64,000 bases of DNA from positions 1,305,001-1,369,000 of the forward strand of contig NZ_CP017174.1 in NCBI RefSeq assembly GCF_006402735.1. Reading direction: 5' to 3'. Shown here in pieces: positions 32,339 through 43,273 of this stretch; the first letter of the stretch is position 1; the number at the start of each line of letters is the position of its first letter. The notes under the pieces are model-generated. The model worked only from the letters and a program-made list of their open reading frames with translations, had not been told where the DNA came from and did no database searches. The DNA comes from Myxococcus xanthus. GTDB lineage: Bacteria > Myxococcota > Myxococcia > Myxococcales > Myxococcaceae. The position numbers were made by a program, and so were the translations under genes.

Positions 32339-33895
32339 ATGCAGAAGCCCGCCCTCAATCGCGACACCGTCAGTGGCGAGGCGCTGTTCATCCTCCGGAA
32401 CCTGAGGGAGAACGGCCGTCTTGGACGCTCGAACAAGCTGGCAGACGTGAAGGCCGCACTCGAGCCGTCCGTGTCGCTCGAGTTCGACAACTACTTCTTC
32501 TTCCTGCGCAAGTTCCACTATATCGCCATGGACCGCGAGGCCCAGCTCAAGCTCACCGAGCAGGGTGAGCAGGTGGCGGGTGGGGAGCTGAACGAGCGCT
32601 TCTCCCTGGAGGTCGGTGAGTTCTTCGCCGAGCAGCTGGCCGCCGCCGCGGACGCGCCCCTGGAGGGCGCCGGTGGGGACGAGCCGCTGATGGTCCCTCC
32701 GCCCCCGCCGGAGCTGCTGCTGGACGAGGCCGAGGTCGACGGCGCGACGCCCCTGCCCTCCGGCCCGCCCGCGCCGCCGCCGCCCATGCCGCCGGTGCGC
32801 AGCTCGCGCTCGGCCATGCCCGCGTTGGATTTGGGCACGCCGTCCGCGGCCATCCCCATGCCGCCGCCGACGGCCGCCGAGCCCCGCCGCGAGGCCACCG
32901 TCATCGTCCAGGGGCCCTTCACCGCGTCGAACACCCACGCGCCATCCCCCACCCCTCCCGCGCCTGTCGCCGCCCCCATGTCTCCTCCCCCCACTTCCAC
33001 CGCCGCCGCAGCAGCGCCCGCCGCTCCCGCTCCGAAGGGCGCCGAGCTGGACCTGCGCTACCAGAAGTTCGACCCCATCGGCACCGGGCCGCTGGGCACC
33101 GTCTTCAAGGGGCGCGTCACCGCGCTGGGCCTGGACATCTGCCTCAAGGAGCTGAAGGACATCTTCGGCTACTTCTCCTTCCTGCAGCGGGGCGAGGTGC
33201 TCAAGCGCCTGAAGAAGGAGCTGTGCGCCCAGGCGCAGGTGCGCCACCCGGGCGTGGTCCAGGTGGTGGACCAGAACGTGGACGCCGCCCGGCCGTACTT
33301 CGTGCTGGAGCTGATGCAGGGCAGCCTGCGTGAGCGGCTGGACGCAGGTGGCGGCAACGGCGTGCCGGTGCCCTTCGCGCTGCGCGCCTTCCTGCAGATG
33401 GCCTACGGCCTGCGGGCCGCGCACGCCGCGGGCCTCACGCACCACAACATCAAGCCGGAGAACGTGCTCTTCGACACGTACGGCAACGCGAAGCTGGCCG
33501 ACTTCGGCCTGGGCCGCGTGGTGGAGGTGGACGCCACCAAGGGCATGCCCCAGGTCTTCGTCGGCACGGGCGGCATGGCCTATATGGCGCCGGAGTTGAT
33601 GAACCGGGGCGGCAAGGAGCCGGGCGCCTCCGCGGACGTCTACGCACTGGGCATCCTGCTCTACGAGATGCTCACCGGGCAGATTCCGGGCCGCCGCTCG
33701 CCGCTGCCCTCCGAGGTCAACCCGGAGGCCCCCAGCGGTCTGGACCAGCTCTTCGACAAGGCCACCCAGGACAAGCGCGAGCAGCGCTACCCGGACGTGG
33801 ACGCCATGCTGGAGGACTTCTACAAGGCGTTCCCGGACAAGGAGTTCCTCGCCAAGGGCGACCTCGTCATCTCCTCGGACACGCCGAAGGAGTGA
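32339..33895 (+). CDS. Ser/Thr protein kinase-like protein lacking the catalytic Asp (probable pseudokinase)
   Basis: 518 residues, predicted soluble. Residues 1-95 form a helical, possibly winged-helix N-terminal domain (GEALFILRNLRENGRLGRSN). A Pro/Ala-rich linker spans about 100-235. The kinase fold occupies about 240-500: glycine loop GTGPLGTVFKG, a Lys in DICLKELKD, a DFG motif (LADFGLGRV) and an APE-like MAPEL. The catalytic loop reads HHNIKPENVLF where HRDLKPEN is expected, so the proton-accepting Asp is Asn and the Arg is His. It is therefore probably inactive as a kinase and acts by binding. It lies 65 bases after the PilZ-receiver gene and may share its transcript. Confidence 0.85.
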   Translation: MQKPALNRDTVSGEALFILRNLRENGRLGRSNKLADVKAALEPSVSLEFDNYFFFLRKFHYIAMDREAQLKLTEQGEQVAGGELNERFSLEVGEFFAEQLAAAADAPLEGAGGDEPLMVPPPPPELLLDEAEVDGATPLPSGPPAPPPPMPPVRSSRSAMPALDLGTPSAAIPMPPPTAAEPRREATVIVQGPFTASNTHAPSPTPPAPVAAPMSPPPTSTAAAAAPAAPAPKGAELDLRYQKFDPIGTGPLGTVFKGRVTALGLDICLKELKDIFGYFSFLQRGEVLKRLKKELCAQAQVRHPGVVQVVDQNVDAARPYFVLELMQGSLRERLDAGGGNGVPVPFALRAFLQMAYGLRAAHAAGLTHHNIKPENVLFDTYGNAKLADFGLGRVVEVDATKGMPQVFVGTGGMAYMAPELMNRGGKEPGASADVYALGILLYEMLTGQIPGRRSPLPSEVNPEAPSGLDQLFDKATQDKREQRYPDVDAMLEDFYKAFPDKEFLAKGDLVISSDTPKE

Positions 33896-33968
33896 CGGAC
33901 GAGCGGCCGGGCCCCGGCGCACTCGGGGCTCGCCGCGCACGTTGGGGGCTGCCACACTCCGTGGCGCC

Positions 33969-35156
33969 ATGACTTCGCCCCCGTCCGAAAGCGTGCTCAT
34001 CACCGTCACCGGGAAGGACCATCCCGGAATCGTCTCGCGCCTCACCGGCCTGCTGGCGGAAGCTGGCGCCGAGCTGCTCGACGTGGAGCAGGTGGTGGTG
34101 CAGGGGCGCCTCACGCTCTGCCTGCTGGTGCGTCTGTCCCCGGCGAGCGGCACCCTGGAGACGCTGCTGTCCGCCGCGAAGACGCTGGGTGTGACGCTGG
34201 ACTTCCAAGCGGTGGAGGCACCTGCCGCGCCCGCCGCGTCCGCGCGCCACGTCGTCACCGCCGTGGGCCGCGCGCTGGGTGCGAGGGAGCTCCATGCGCT
34301 GACGCAGGTGCTCGCGGGGCACGGCGCCAACGTGGAGCGAATCACGCGCCTCAGCGAGCCGCACCTGGGCTCGGTAGACATCCACATCAGCCTGCCGCCG
34401 GGCCAGCCTCCCGACGCGCTCAAGCATGCGCTGCTGGAGCTGTCCATGCAGTCGGGCGGGTTCGACGTGGCGCTGCAGCGCGAGAGCCTGTTCCGGCGCG
34501 GCAAGCGGATGGTCGTCATGGACATGGACTCCACGCTCATCCGCATCGAGGTCATCGACGAGCTGGCGCGCGCGCATGGCGTGGGTGAGCAGGTGTCGCG
34601 CATCACCGAGCGCGCCATGCACGGCGAGATGGACTACGACGAGTCGCTGCGTCAGCGCGTGGCGTTGCTTCAGGGCCTGGACGCGTCCGTGGTCCATCAG
34701 CTCGCGGCGAACCTGCCGCTGACGGAGGGCGCGGAGACGCTGGTGCGCGTGCTCAAGCGGCTGGGCTACCGCACCGCAGTCATCAGCGGCGGCTTCTCCG
34801 TGGCGGCCGAGGCGCTGAAGGCGCGGCTGGGCATCGACTTCGCGTACTCCAACGAGTTGGAGATTCAGGACGGGAAGCTCACCGGCCGCACCGTGGGCCG
34901 CATCGTCAACGCGCAGCGCAAGGCGGAGCTGTTGGAGTCGCTGGCGCAGGCGGAGGGCATCCTGCTGGACCAGGTGGTCGCCGTGGGAGACGGCGCCAAC
35001 GACTTGCTGATGCTGGAGCGCGCCGGACTGGGCATCGCCTTCCGGGCGAAGCCCAGGCTGCGCGCCGCGGCCGACACGTCCATCTCCGCGGGCGGCCTGG
35101 ACAGCATCCTCTACCTGCTGGGGCTCACCGGCCGCGAACTGCTGGAAGTGGGCTGA
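33969..35156 (+). CDS. serB: Phosphoserine phosphatase with tandem ACT domains
   Basis: 395 residues from the ATG at 33969. Residues 8-160 form two ACT-like regulatory domains (VLITVTGKDHPGIVSRLTGLL and a second, starting RHVVTAVGRALGARELH). The HAD domain follows, with the nucleophile motif MDMDSTLIRIEVIDE near residue 185, TAVISGGFSVAAE and AVGDGANDLLMLERAG. It removes phosphate from phosphoserine in the last step of serine synthesis. The two-ACT form is typical of mycobacterial and deltaproteobacterial SerB. It is a separate unit 73 bases after the kinase-like gene. Confidence 0.94.
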   Translation: MTSPPSESVLITVTGKDHPGIVSRLTGLLAEAGAELLDVEQVVVQGRLTLCLLVRLSPASGTLETLLSAAKTLGVTLDFQAVEAPAAPAASARHVVTAVGRALGARELHALTQVLAGHGANVERITRLSEPHLGSVDIHISLPPGQPPDALKHALLELSMQSGGFDVALQRESLFRRGKRMVVMDMDSTLIRIEVIDELARAHGVGEQVSRITERAMHGEMDYDESLRQRVALLQGLDASVVHQLAANLPLTEGAETLVRVLKRLGYRTAVISGGFSVAAEALKARLGIDFAYSNELEIQDGKLTGRTVGRIVNAQRKAELLESLAQAEGILLDQVVAVGDGANDLLMLERAGLGIAFRAKPRLRAAADTSISAGGLDSILYLLGLTGRELLEVG

Positions 35157-35177
35157 GGCGTCGGCGGAGGGCGCGCC

Positions 35178-36026
35178 CTACAGCCGCATCCGCGCCGCCA
35201 GTTCGCGCTGCTGGAGCTGGTTCTTCTCCAGCAGCAGCTCGAGCAGCGCGCGCAGAATCTTGGAGCTCTTCTCCTGGTTCTGCTGCACCGTCTGCAGCCG
35301 CTTGAGGTCCTCGTCCGTCCACTCGTTGACGGGCGTGCCACCCGCCAGAATCTCGTCGAGGATGTCCGCTGCGCTCGAGCCAGCGCCTGGCGCGGGGGCG
35401 CGCTCCGGTGCGCGAGGCGCGGGCGGAGGCGCCGCGGCGGGAGCGGGCGGGGTGATGTCGGCGATGCGCTTCACCACCGTGTTGCCGCTCATGTCGACGA
35501 CCTTGAACTCGTCCTCGTCCTCCGGCGCGTCCGAGCTGCTCGGGCGCTTGTTGCCGCCGAAGCGCGTGCTGACGACGGGCTCCTGGCCGCGGTAGTGGCG
35601 GAGGATGGCGTGCTCGATTTCACGCTCGCCCGCCACCATGACGACCACGCGGGCGCGGCTCTTCGCCGCCACCTGGTCCAGCGTGCTGAGGTCCGTGGGG
35701 TCCGCCATGGCCAGCACCAGCGTCTTGCCGTTGTCCTTGAGCGACACCGGGAAGACGGCCTTCTGCTCGGCGAGGCTCACGTCCACGCGCGAAAGCGCGC
35801 CCGCGTCGCGCGTGACGTTGCCCAACTGGATGCGCTGCATTCCCAGGCCCTGGCAGATGGCCTCGGTGATGACGTCATCGGTGGCCAGACCCAGGTCCGC
35901 GATGATGCGCGACAGACGTCCGCCCCACTGGTCATGGGTGGCCAGTGCGCTGCGCAGCTGCAAGTCGTCGATGACGCGTGCCTTGACGAGGATGTCGCCA
36001 ATGCGATTCCGGGAAGGAGAGGCCAT
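35178..36026 (-). CDS. MshEN (GspE N-terminal) domain protein
   Basis: 282 residues. Residues 1-150 are the N-terminal domain of type II secretion/type IV pilus ATPases: GDILVKARVIDDLQLRSALATH, then LGLATDDVITEAICQGLGM and VFPVSLKDNGKTLVLAMADPTD. Some MshEN domains bind c-di-GMP. A Pro/Ala linker (about 205-230) and a helical C-terminus (DLKRLQTVQQNQEKSSKILRA) follow. The ATPase domain is absent, so it is a stand-alone sensor or adaptor. The gene converges with serB (21 bases apart). Confidence 0.8.
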   Translation of the reverse strand: MASPSRNRIGDILVKARVIDDLQLRSALATHDQWGGRLSRIIADLGLATDDVITEAICQGLGMQRIQLGNVTRDAGALSRVDVSLAEQKAVFPVSLKDNGKTLVLAMADPTDLSTLDQVAAKSRARVVVMVAGEREIEHAILRHYRGQEPVVSTRFGGNKRPSSSDAPEDEDEFKVVDMSGNTVVKRIADITPPAPAAAPPPAPRAPERAPAPGAGSSAADILDEILAGGTPVNEWTDEDLKRLQTVQQNQEKSSKILRALLELLLEKNQLQQRELAARMRL

Positions 36027-36086
36027 GGCTCGGCATTCTACCGTCTAGATGCGCGGACGCTGAGTCCGCGATGAGGAGGCCCAGCC

Positions 36087-36281
36087 ATGCAGCCCTTCGC
36101 GGAAGCCGCCGCCGAGCTTTGCCCCTACTGCGGTGAGGAAGTGGAGGTCGCAGTGGACCCCATTGGTGTGGCCTCGGAGACGTACATCGAGGACTGCCCG
36201 GTGTGCTGCCGTCCCTGGACGGTGCAGGTGTCCCGCGACGAGGAGAGCTTCGCCGTGCACCTGGGCCGCGACGACGACTGA
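36087..36281 (+). CDS. CPXCG-motif cysteine-rich small protein
   Basis: 64 residues. CPYCGEEVEVAVDP near the start and DCPVCCRPW in the middle give a CxxC...CxxC zinc-ribbon, the pattern of the CPXCG cysteine-rich family found beside varied genes in proteobacteria. Function unknown; a metal-binding role is likely. It diverges from the MshEN gene and has about 210 bases before the small heat-shock gene. Confidence 0.8.
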   Translation: MQPFAEAAAELCPYCGEEVEVAVDPIGVASETYIEDCPVCCRPWTVQVSRDEESFAVHLGRDDD

Positions 36282-36491
36282 GGCGGCCTGGAGGGCAGGC
36301 AGGCGGGCGTGAAACGCAGCGCCGGCGAAGGCGCCGGGGCGTTGCTTGACACGTTCCGAAGCATGGTTCTCTTGAGTTTTGTGAGGCGGCGCTGGAGCCC
36401 CGGTGGGGGGCACCGCGGCGACCGCGAACCAGAACAACCCAGGCTCATTCATGCCGTGCGTCCGCGAGGACGTCACGAACAGGAGACGACC

Positions 36492-36935
36492 ATGCAGACT
36501 CGCAATCCGTTCAACTCCGCCGTCGTGGTGAACCCGCTGATGCGTGACGTCGATGCGCTCTTCCGCGAGCTGACGCAGCCCGTGTGGCGTCAGGCTCCGC
36601 GTGAGCGGACGCTGGCCGCGGACATCACCGAATCCGAGAGCGGCCTCACCCTCCAGCTGGACATGCCCGGGCTGGACGCGAAGGCCATCCAGGTGACGGT
36701 GGAGAAGGACATCCTCACCGTGCAGGCCGAGCGCAAGGCCGAGCCGCGCGCGGAGGGCGTCAACGTGCGCCGCCAGGAACGCGCCTTCGGGACACTCGCC
36801 CGCTCCTTCGCGCTGCCTGACACGGTGGACGCAAGCCGGGTGGAGGCTCGCTACGAGCAAGGCGTGCTGACGCTGACGCTGCCTCGGCGCGAGGAGTCCA
36901 AGCCCCGCGTCATCGAAGTCAAGGTCCAGGGCTGA
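36492..36935 (+). CDS. Small heat-shock protein (Hsp20/alpha-crystallin)
   Basis: 147 residues from the ATG at 36492, preceded by AGGAGA. The alpha-crystallin domain spans about residues 37-130 (TLAADITESESGLTLQLDMP, RSFALPDTVDASRVEARYEQGVLTLTLPR) and a short C-terminal tail ends in RVIEVKVQG, close to the IxI anchor. It is an ATP-independent holdase resembling myxobacterial spore-coat heat-shock proteins (SP21/HspA type). A CTTGAC element at 36345-36350 resembles the -35 of heat-shock promoters, but I do not see a convincing -10. Confidence 0.92.
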   Translation: MQTRNPFNSAVVVNPLMRDVDALFRELTQPVWRQAPRERTLAADITESESGLTLQLDMPGLDAKAIQVTVEKDILTVQAERKAEPRAEGVNVRRQERAFGTLARSFALPDTVDASRVEARYEQGVLTLTLPRREESKPRVIEVKVQG

Positions 36936-36995
36936 AGCCGCGGGCGCACACCGCGGGCCAGGGAGGTCACCTGCCTCCCACTGAAATCCCTGCCC

Positions 36996-37024
36996 AGGGC
37001 TTCCGCGAGCAAGGCGGAAGCCCT
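36996..37024. terminator. Bidirectional terminator between hsp20 and HTH-receiver genes
   Basis: AGGGCTTCCGC (36996-37006) pairs perfectly with GCGGAAGCCCT (37014-37024) around a 7-base loop, between convergent genes. A smaller hairpin, GGGAGG/CCTCCC at 36961-36979, precedes it. Confidence 0.65.
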
Positions 37025-37031
37025 GCCTGTC

Positions 37032-37613
37032 CTACCGCTTGGCGCTGAGCGCCAGCGGAACGCGGAACAGCTCCAGCACCTGCTGCACGTCCAGCGGCTT
37101 GGCCATGCACGCCAGCGCGCCGGCCTGCTTGGACTGCTCCACGACCTCGGGCGTATGCGCGGACGTCATGGTGATGAGCCGCACGCCCTCCATCTGCTTG
37201 CGCGCGCGGATGCGGCGGCAGACTTCCAGGCCGTCGATGTCCGGCATGTTGAGGTCGATGATCATGCCGTGCGGCTTCTGCTCGGACACGAGCAGCAGTG
37301 CTTCCACGCCGCTCGTCGTCGTCTGCAGCTCCACCTGGGCCGCGAACGGCTTGAACGCGCGCTTGATGGCGTCCAGCACCGGACGCTCGTCATCCACCGC
37401 GAGCAGGCGCACCGTGCCGCTGCCGAGCTCCTCGGGAACCGGCATCTGGTGGGTGATGAGGAACGTGCGCAGGTCCGCCGACCGCACGCGGCGGTGGCCA
37501 CCCGGCGTCCTGAACGCCATCAGGATGCCACGGTCAATCCACTTGCTCACCGTGGACGGATCCACCTGAAGCAAACGACTGATGTCGTGCGTCGTGTAGA
37601 GCTGGTCCGTCAT
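37032..37613 (-). CDS. Helix-turn-helix DNA-binding domain fused to a receiver domain
   Basis: 193 residues from the ATG at 37613, which has GAGGGGAG seven bases upstream; an in-frame start at 37664 is possible. Residues 3-60 are a MerR/excisionase-type winged helix (YTTHDISRLLQVDPSTVSKW, then RTPGGHRRVRSADLRTFL). Residues 68-190 are a receiver: VDDERPV, phosphoacceptor Asp in GMIIDLNMPDIDG, and a CMAKPLD lysine. The order, DNA-binding domain first and receiver last, is the reverse of ordinary response regulators. No sensor kinase is adjacent. Targets are unknown. Confidence 0.85.
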   Translation of the reverse strand: MTDQLYTTHDISRLLQVDPSTVSKWIDRGILMAFRTPGGHRRVRSADLRTFLITHQMPVPEELGSGTVRLLAVDDERPVLDAIKRAFKPFAAQVELQTTTSGVEALLLVSEQKPHGMIIDLNMPDIDGLEVCRRIRARKQMEGVRLITMTSAHTPEVVEQSKQAGALACMAKPLDVQQVLELFRVPLALSAKR

Positions 37614-37692
37614 CGCCGTACTCCCCTCTTGCTGCATGATTCCGCTGCCCATGGAACTATTCACCTACCTTGAACACGGGTTTTCTTCAACC

Positions 37693-38268
37693 TCACTGAG
37701 TACCGCGCCTATCAGTCCCTCTCATCAGACCCACTGCGTCGTCCCAGCGGCCACTGGCCCTGAGACACAGCTCCACGAGTTCACGAGCGGCCCCTCGGCC
37801 GCCAGGACTCTGGGTAACGAAGTGTGCCTCGCGGCGCACTTCGGGGACCGCATCCGCAGGACAAGCGGAAAGAGCCACCATTGAAAGTGGACCCAGGTCG
37901 TTGTGGTCGTCACCCATGTAGGCGCAGGCGTCCAGGGGCACGTCCAGCTGGGTGACCAGCTCTTTGAGCGCGGCCGACTTGTCACGGCGGCCTTGGAACA
38001 CGGCCGCGAGGCCCAGCTCCCGCCCGCGCTTCTCCACGATGCCGGAGGTGCGGGCGGTGAGGATGGCGGCGGGCAACCCGGACAGCCGGGCCATGACGAG
38101 CGCATGGCCATCCTTGACGTCGAAGCGCTTCATCAGCTCGCCGTCCTGGCCGTAGTAGAGGCCGCCGTCGGTGAGCACCCCGTCTACGTCGAAGACGAGC
38201 AGCCGCACGCGCGCAGCGCGGGACGTCAGCTCTTCCGTTCCCGGTCTGGAAGGGGCGTCCGTCAACAT
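37693..38268 (-). CDS. kdsC: 3-deoxy-D-manno-octulosonate 8-phosphate phosphatase
   Basis: 191 residues, HAD family type C0. The nucleophile motif LLVFDVDGVLTDGGLYY near residue 25, FDVKDGHALVMARLSGL and AYMGDDHNDLGPLSMV are those of KdsC, which dephosphorylates Kdo-8-P. It is the last gene of the pyrG-kdsA-kdsC operon, 31 bases after kdsA, and works with KdsB (at 45047) to supply CMP-Kdo for LPS. Confidence 0.93.
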   Translation of the reverse strand: MLTDAPSRPGTEELTSRAARVRLLVFDVDGVLTDGGLYYGQDGELMKRFDVKDGHALVMARLSGLPAAILTARTSGIVEKRGRELGLAAVFQGRRDKSAALKELVTQLDVPLDACAYMGDDHNDLGPLSMVALSACPADAVPEVRREAHFVTQSPGGRGAARELVELCLRASGRWDDAVGLMRGTDRRGTQ

Positions 38269-38299
38269 GGCTTGCTCGACTCCCTTGTTTGCTGACGCA

Positions 38300-40785
<2,486 letters not shown>

Positions 40786-40857
40786 CTACTGAGGCAGGGA
40801 TGCGTCAATTATTCTGTTTCCGGTGGACGGCCGCCCGCTGGGGGCCGAGGGGCGGCG

Positions 40858-41091
40858 TCAGTTGCCGTCCCAACCACCCGGCCGGGCGACCGCGAACTCC
40901 TGGGCGTTCGGCTGCCCCACGCGGAACTTGCGCAAATCGCAGTTCCGGCAGCTCCAGCCCTCCCAGCCCCGCTTCACCACCAGGTGCAGGCAGGCGTCGT
41001 AGTTGGGGCAGAAGAGGTTGCGCTGCGAGTCCACGGACTCCTCGTCCCGAAGGGCGGTGGGCAGCGGGCTGGGGCATGGAGTGATGGACAC
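40858..41091 (-). CDS. Small cysteine-containing protein, possible zinc ribbon
   Basis: 77 residues from the GTG at 41091, which has GGGAG eight bases upstream; longer in-frame readings run through the terminator at 41185-41215 and are unlikely. Four cysteines, in LFCPNYDACLHLVVKRGWEG and SCRNCDLRKF, form a CxxxxxC...CxxC set compatible with one zinc site. No family recognised. It lies between pyrG and the micro-ORF region on the same strand. Confidence 0.65.
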   Translation of the reverse strand: MSITPCPSPLPTALRDEESVDSQRNLFCPNYDACLHLVVKRGWEGWSCRNCDLRKFRVGQPNAQEFAVARPGGWDGN

Positions 41092-41184
41092 GGCGGAAAC
41101 TCCCGGATGAAACGTGTTGGGTCGGCCTCTCCCCCCGGCGCGCTCCGAACAGGAGGGGTGGTCTGGCATTCCCGAGCAGTCGTA

Positions 41185-41215
41185 AAAAGGCCCGTCTCCC
41201 TTGCGGGAAACGGGC
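41185..41215 (-). terminator. Strong intrinsic terminator after the micro-ORF
   Basis: On the minus strand GGCCCGTTTCCC, a GCAA tetraloop and GGGAGACGGGCC (12-base stem with one G-U) are followed directly by TTTTT. It ends the transcript that contains the ABC exporter and the short ORF at 41254-41301. Confidence 0.85.
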
Positions 41216-41253
41216 CCGGAACTGCCAGCGTCTGCCACCGCCTCGGCGCCTTT

Positions 41254-41301
41254 TCAGGCCAGCGAAGCGGAGGTGGACGCCTTGGAGTTGCTGTCGTTCA
41301 A
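41254..41301 (-). CDS. Candidate 15-residue micropeptide
   Basis: On the minus strand a near-perfect ribosome site AAAGGAGGTGAT (41303-41314) is followed seven bases after AGGAGG by a TTG that opens MNDSNSKASTSASLA and a TGA stop. An intrinsic terminator follows 39 bases later. The peptide is Ser/Ala/Asn/Thr-rich. An ATG within the ribosome site would encode only Met-Pro. The ORF lies about 95 bases after the ABC exporter stop. It may be a real small protein, a leader, or a chance ORF in an sRNA; only the ribosome site and terminator are strong evidence. Confidence 0.4.
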   Translation of the reverse strand: MNDSNSKASTSASLA

Positions 41302-41397
41302 GGCATCACCTCCTTTCGGAGCCCCAGACTTAATCGGGAGCCAGGAGGCGCGCCACTGTCGCAAGGTGCGTGGCGCGGCCGTGTGGGCTCCAGGCGT

Positions 41398-43164
41398 TCA
41401 AGCTGCGACAAACTGCCGCTCCACCAGTCGCCGGTACAGGCCCTCCTGGCTCATGAGGGAGGCGTGGGTGCCGCTCTGGATGACGACGCCGCCGTCGAGC
41501 ACCAGCACCCGGTCCGCGTTGGCCACGGTGGACAGGCGGTGGGCGATGATGAGCGTGGTGCGGCCCTTCATCAGGCGCTCCAGCGCATCTTTCACCAGGT
41601 GCTCGCTCTCCGCGTCCAGGGCGCTGGTGGCCTCATCGAGGATGAGCAGGCGAGGGTCCTTCAGCACCGCCCGGGCAATGGCGACACGCTGCTTCTGGCC
41701 ACCGGACAGCTGTACGCCTCGCTCGCCCACCTGGGTGCCGTAACCTTCCGGAAAGCGCTCGATGTACGCGTGGGCGTTGGCGGCGCGGGCGGCTTCCTCC
41801 ACCTGGGCGTCGGTGGCGCCGGGCCGGCCGTAGCGGATGTTGTCCGCGATGGAGCAGGAGAAGAGCTGGGGCTCCTGCGCCACCATGCCGATGTTGCGGC
41901 GCAGCCACTCCGGCTCCAGGGCGGTGAGCGGATGGCCGTCCAGCAGCACCTCGCCGTTCTGCGGGTCGTAGAAGCGCGACAGCAGGGAGGCCAGCGTGGA
42001 CTTGCCCGCGCCGGAGGGGCCCACCACCGCCACCACCTCGCCCGGCCGCAGCTCCAGGTCCAGGCCCTGGAGCACCGGCACGTCGGGACGGCTGGGGTAG
42101 GCGAAGTGCACGCCGCGGAACTGCACGTGCCCTCGCAGGTCGGTCAGCTGCTCGCCGCCAGCGCCGATGGCGGGCTTGCGGTCCAGCAGCTCGAAGACGC
42201 GCTCGGCGGCGCCGCTGGCGCGCATGAAGTCCGCCCACAGCTCCGCGATGCCGCTGAACGAGAAGGCCACCAGCATGGTGTAGATGAGGAACGAGGTGAG
42301 CTCGCCCACGGAGAGGCCGCCGTCCACCACCAGCCGGCCGCCGTACCAGAGCACCGCGGCGATGGAGCCATATCCCGCGATGGAGGCCACGCCCATGAAG
42401 ACGGAGGTCTGGAGCGCGCGCTTCTTCGCCAGCATGAAGGAGCGCTCCACGGCGACGCTGTAGCGCTCCACCTCGTGCCGCTCCGCGGCGAAGGAGCGCA
42501 CGGTGCGGATGCCGGACAAGTCTTCTTCAGCCACTTCGCCGCTGGCGGCGAGCGCGTCCTGGGCCTGACGGGAAATCACCCGGACCCGGCGCCCGTAGAA
42601 CACGCCGCCAATGGCCACGGGCGGGATGACGGCCAGCATCACCAGCGTGAGCTGGACGGACGTGTAGAGCAGCAAGCCCACACCGCCCAGGGCCGTGACG
42701 ACGTAGCGCAGCATCATGGACACGTTGGCCGTGACGGTGGTCTGCAGGACGGTGGTGTCCGAGGAGAGCCGGCTGGTGAGTTCGCCCGTGCGGCGCGAGT
42801 CGAAGAAACCCACCTCCTGGGACAGCAGGGCGCGGAAGAGGTCCTTGCGCAGCCGCGACACCACGCGTTCGCCGGCGTTGGTGAAGAGGTAGATGCGCAG
42901 CGCCATGGCGATGCCCTGCACCGTGAACACGGCGAGCATCAGCAGCGCGAGCCGGTCCACCACGTACCGGTCGCGCGCGTTGAGGGCCTGGTCCACCAGG
43001 TCGCCAATGGCGCGGGGATAGGCCAGCGTGGCTCCGCTGCTGATGAGGAGGAAGACGGTGCCCGCGGCCAGTGGCAGCAGTTCAGGGCGCGCCAGCTTCA
43101 GCAGGCGCCGTATGGTGACGCCAGGGGAGGCACTGCTTTTCGAATCGTTCGCGGGGGAAGACAC
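41398..43164 (-). CDS. ABC exporter (fused membrane and ATPase domains)
   Basis: 588 residues. Six membrane helices occupy about 30-310; the ATPase domain (about 340-580) has Walker A GPSGAGKSTL, signature LSGGQKQRVAIARAVL, Walker B LLILDEATSAL and H-switch IAHRLS. It belongs to the ABCB/MsbA-like half-transporters that dimerise; the closest resemblance by eye is to the ABCB8/10 and TAP-like peptide or lipid exporters. There is no C39 peptidase domain. Substrate unknown. A micro-ORF and terminator follow on the same strand. Confidence 0.9.
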   Translation of the reverse strand: MSSPANDSKSSASPGVTIRRLLKLARPELLPLAAGTVFLLISSGATLAYPRAIGDLVDQALNARDRYVVDRLALLMLAVFTVQGIAMALRIYLFTNAGERVVSRLRKDLFRALLSQEVGFFDSRRTGELTSRLSSDTTVLQTTVTANVSMMLRYVVTALGGVGLLLYTSVQLTLVMLAVIPPVAIGGVFYGRRVRVISRQAQDALAASGEVAEEDLSGIRTVRSFAAERHEVERYSVAVERSFMLAKKRALQTSVFMGVASIAGYGSIAAVLWYGGRLVVDGGLSVGELTSFLIYTMLVAFSFSGIAELWADFMRASGAAERVFELLDRKPAIGAGGEQLTDLRGHVQFRGVHFAYPSRPDVPVLQGLDLELRPGEVVAVVGPSGAGKSTLASLLSRFYDPQNGEVLLDGHPLTALEPEWLRRNIGMVAQEPQLFSCSIADNIRYGRPGATDAQVEEAARAANAHAYIERFPEGYGTQVGERGVQLSGGQKQRVAIARAVLKDPRLLILDEATSALDAESEHLVKDALERLMKGRTTLIIAHRLSTVANADRVLVLDGGVVIQSGTHASLMSQEGLYRRLVERQFVAA

Positions 43165-43273
43165 CGGCGGAGACTAACGCGAGCTTCCAACCTGCGCACC
43201 GGACGCCTGCGTGTGCGTTGAAGCGGTATTAATCCTCTCGAAACAAGTCATACGCCGAGTCAGGGGGAGTGCC

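Noticed and set aside
41238..41254. Long reading of the small zinc-ribbon-like gene starting at 41238
   Set aside because: It would run through the intrinsic terminator at 41185-41215; the GTG at 41091 with a GGGAG site fits better.
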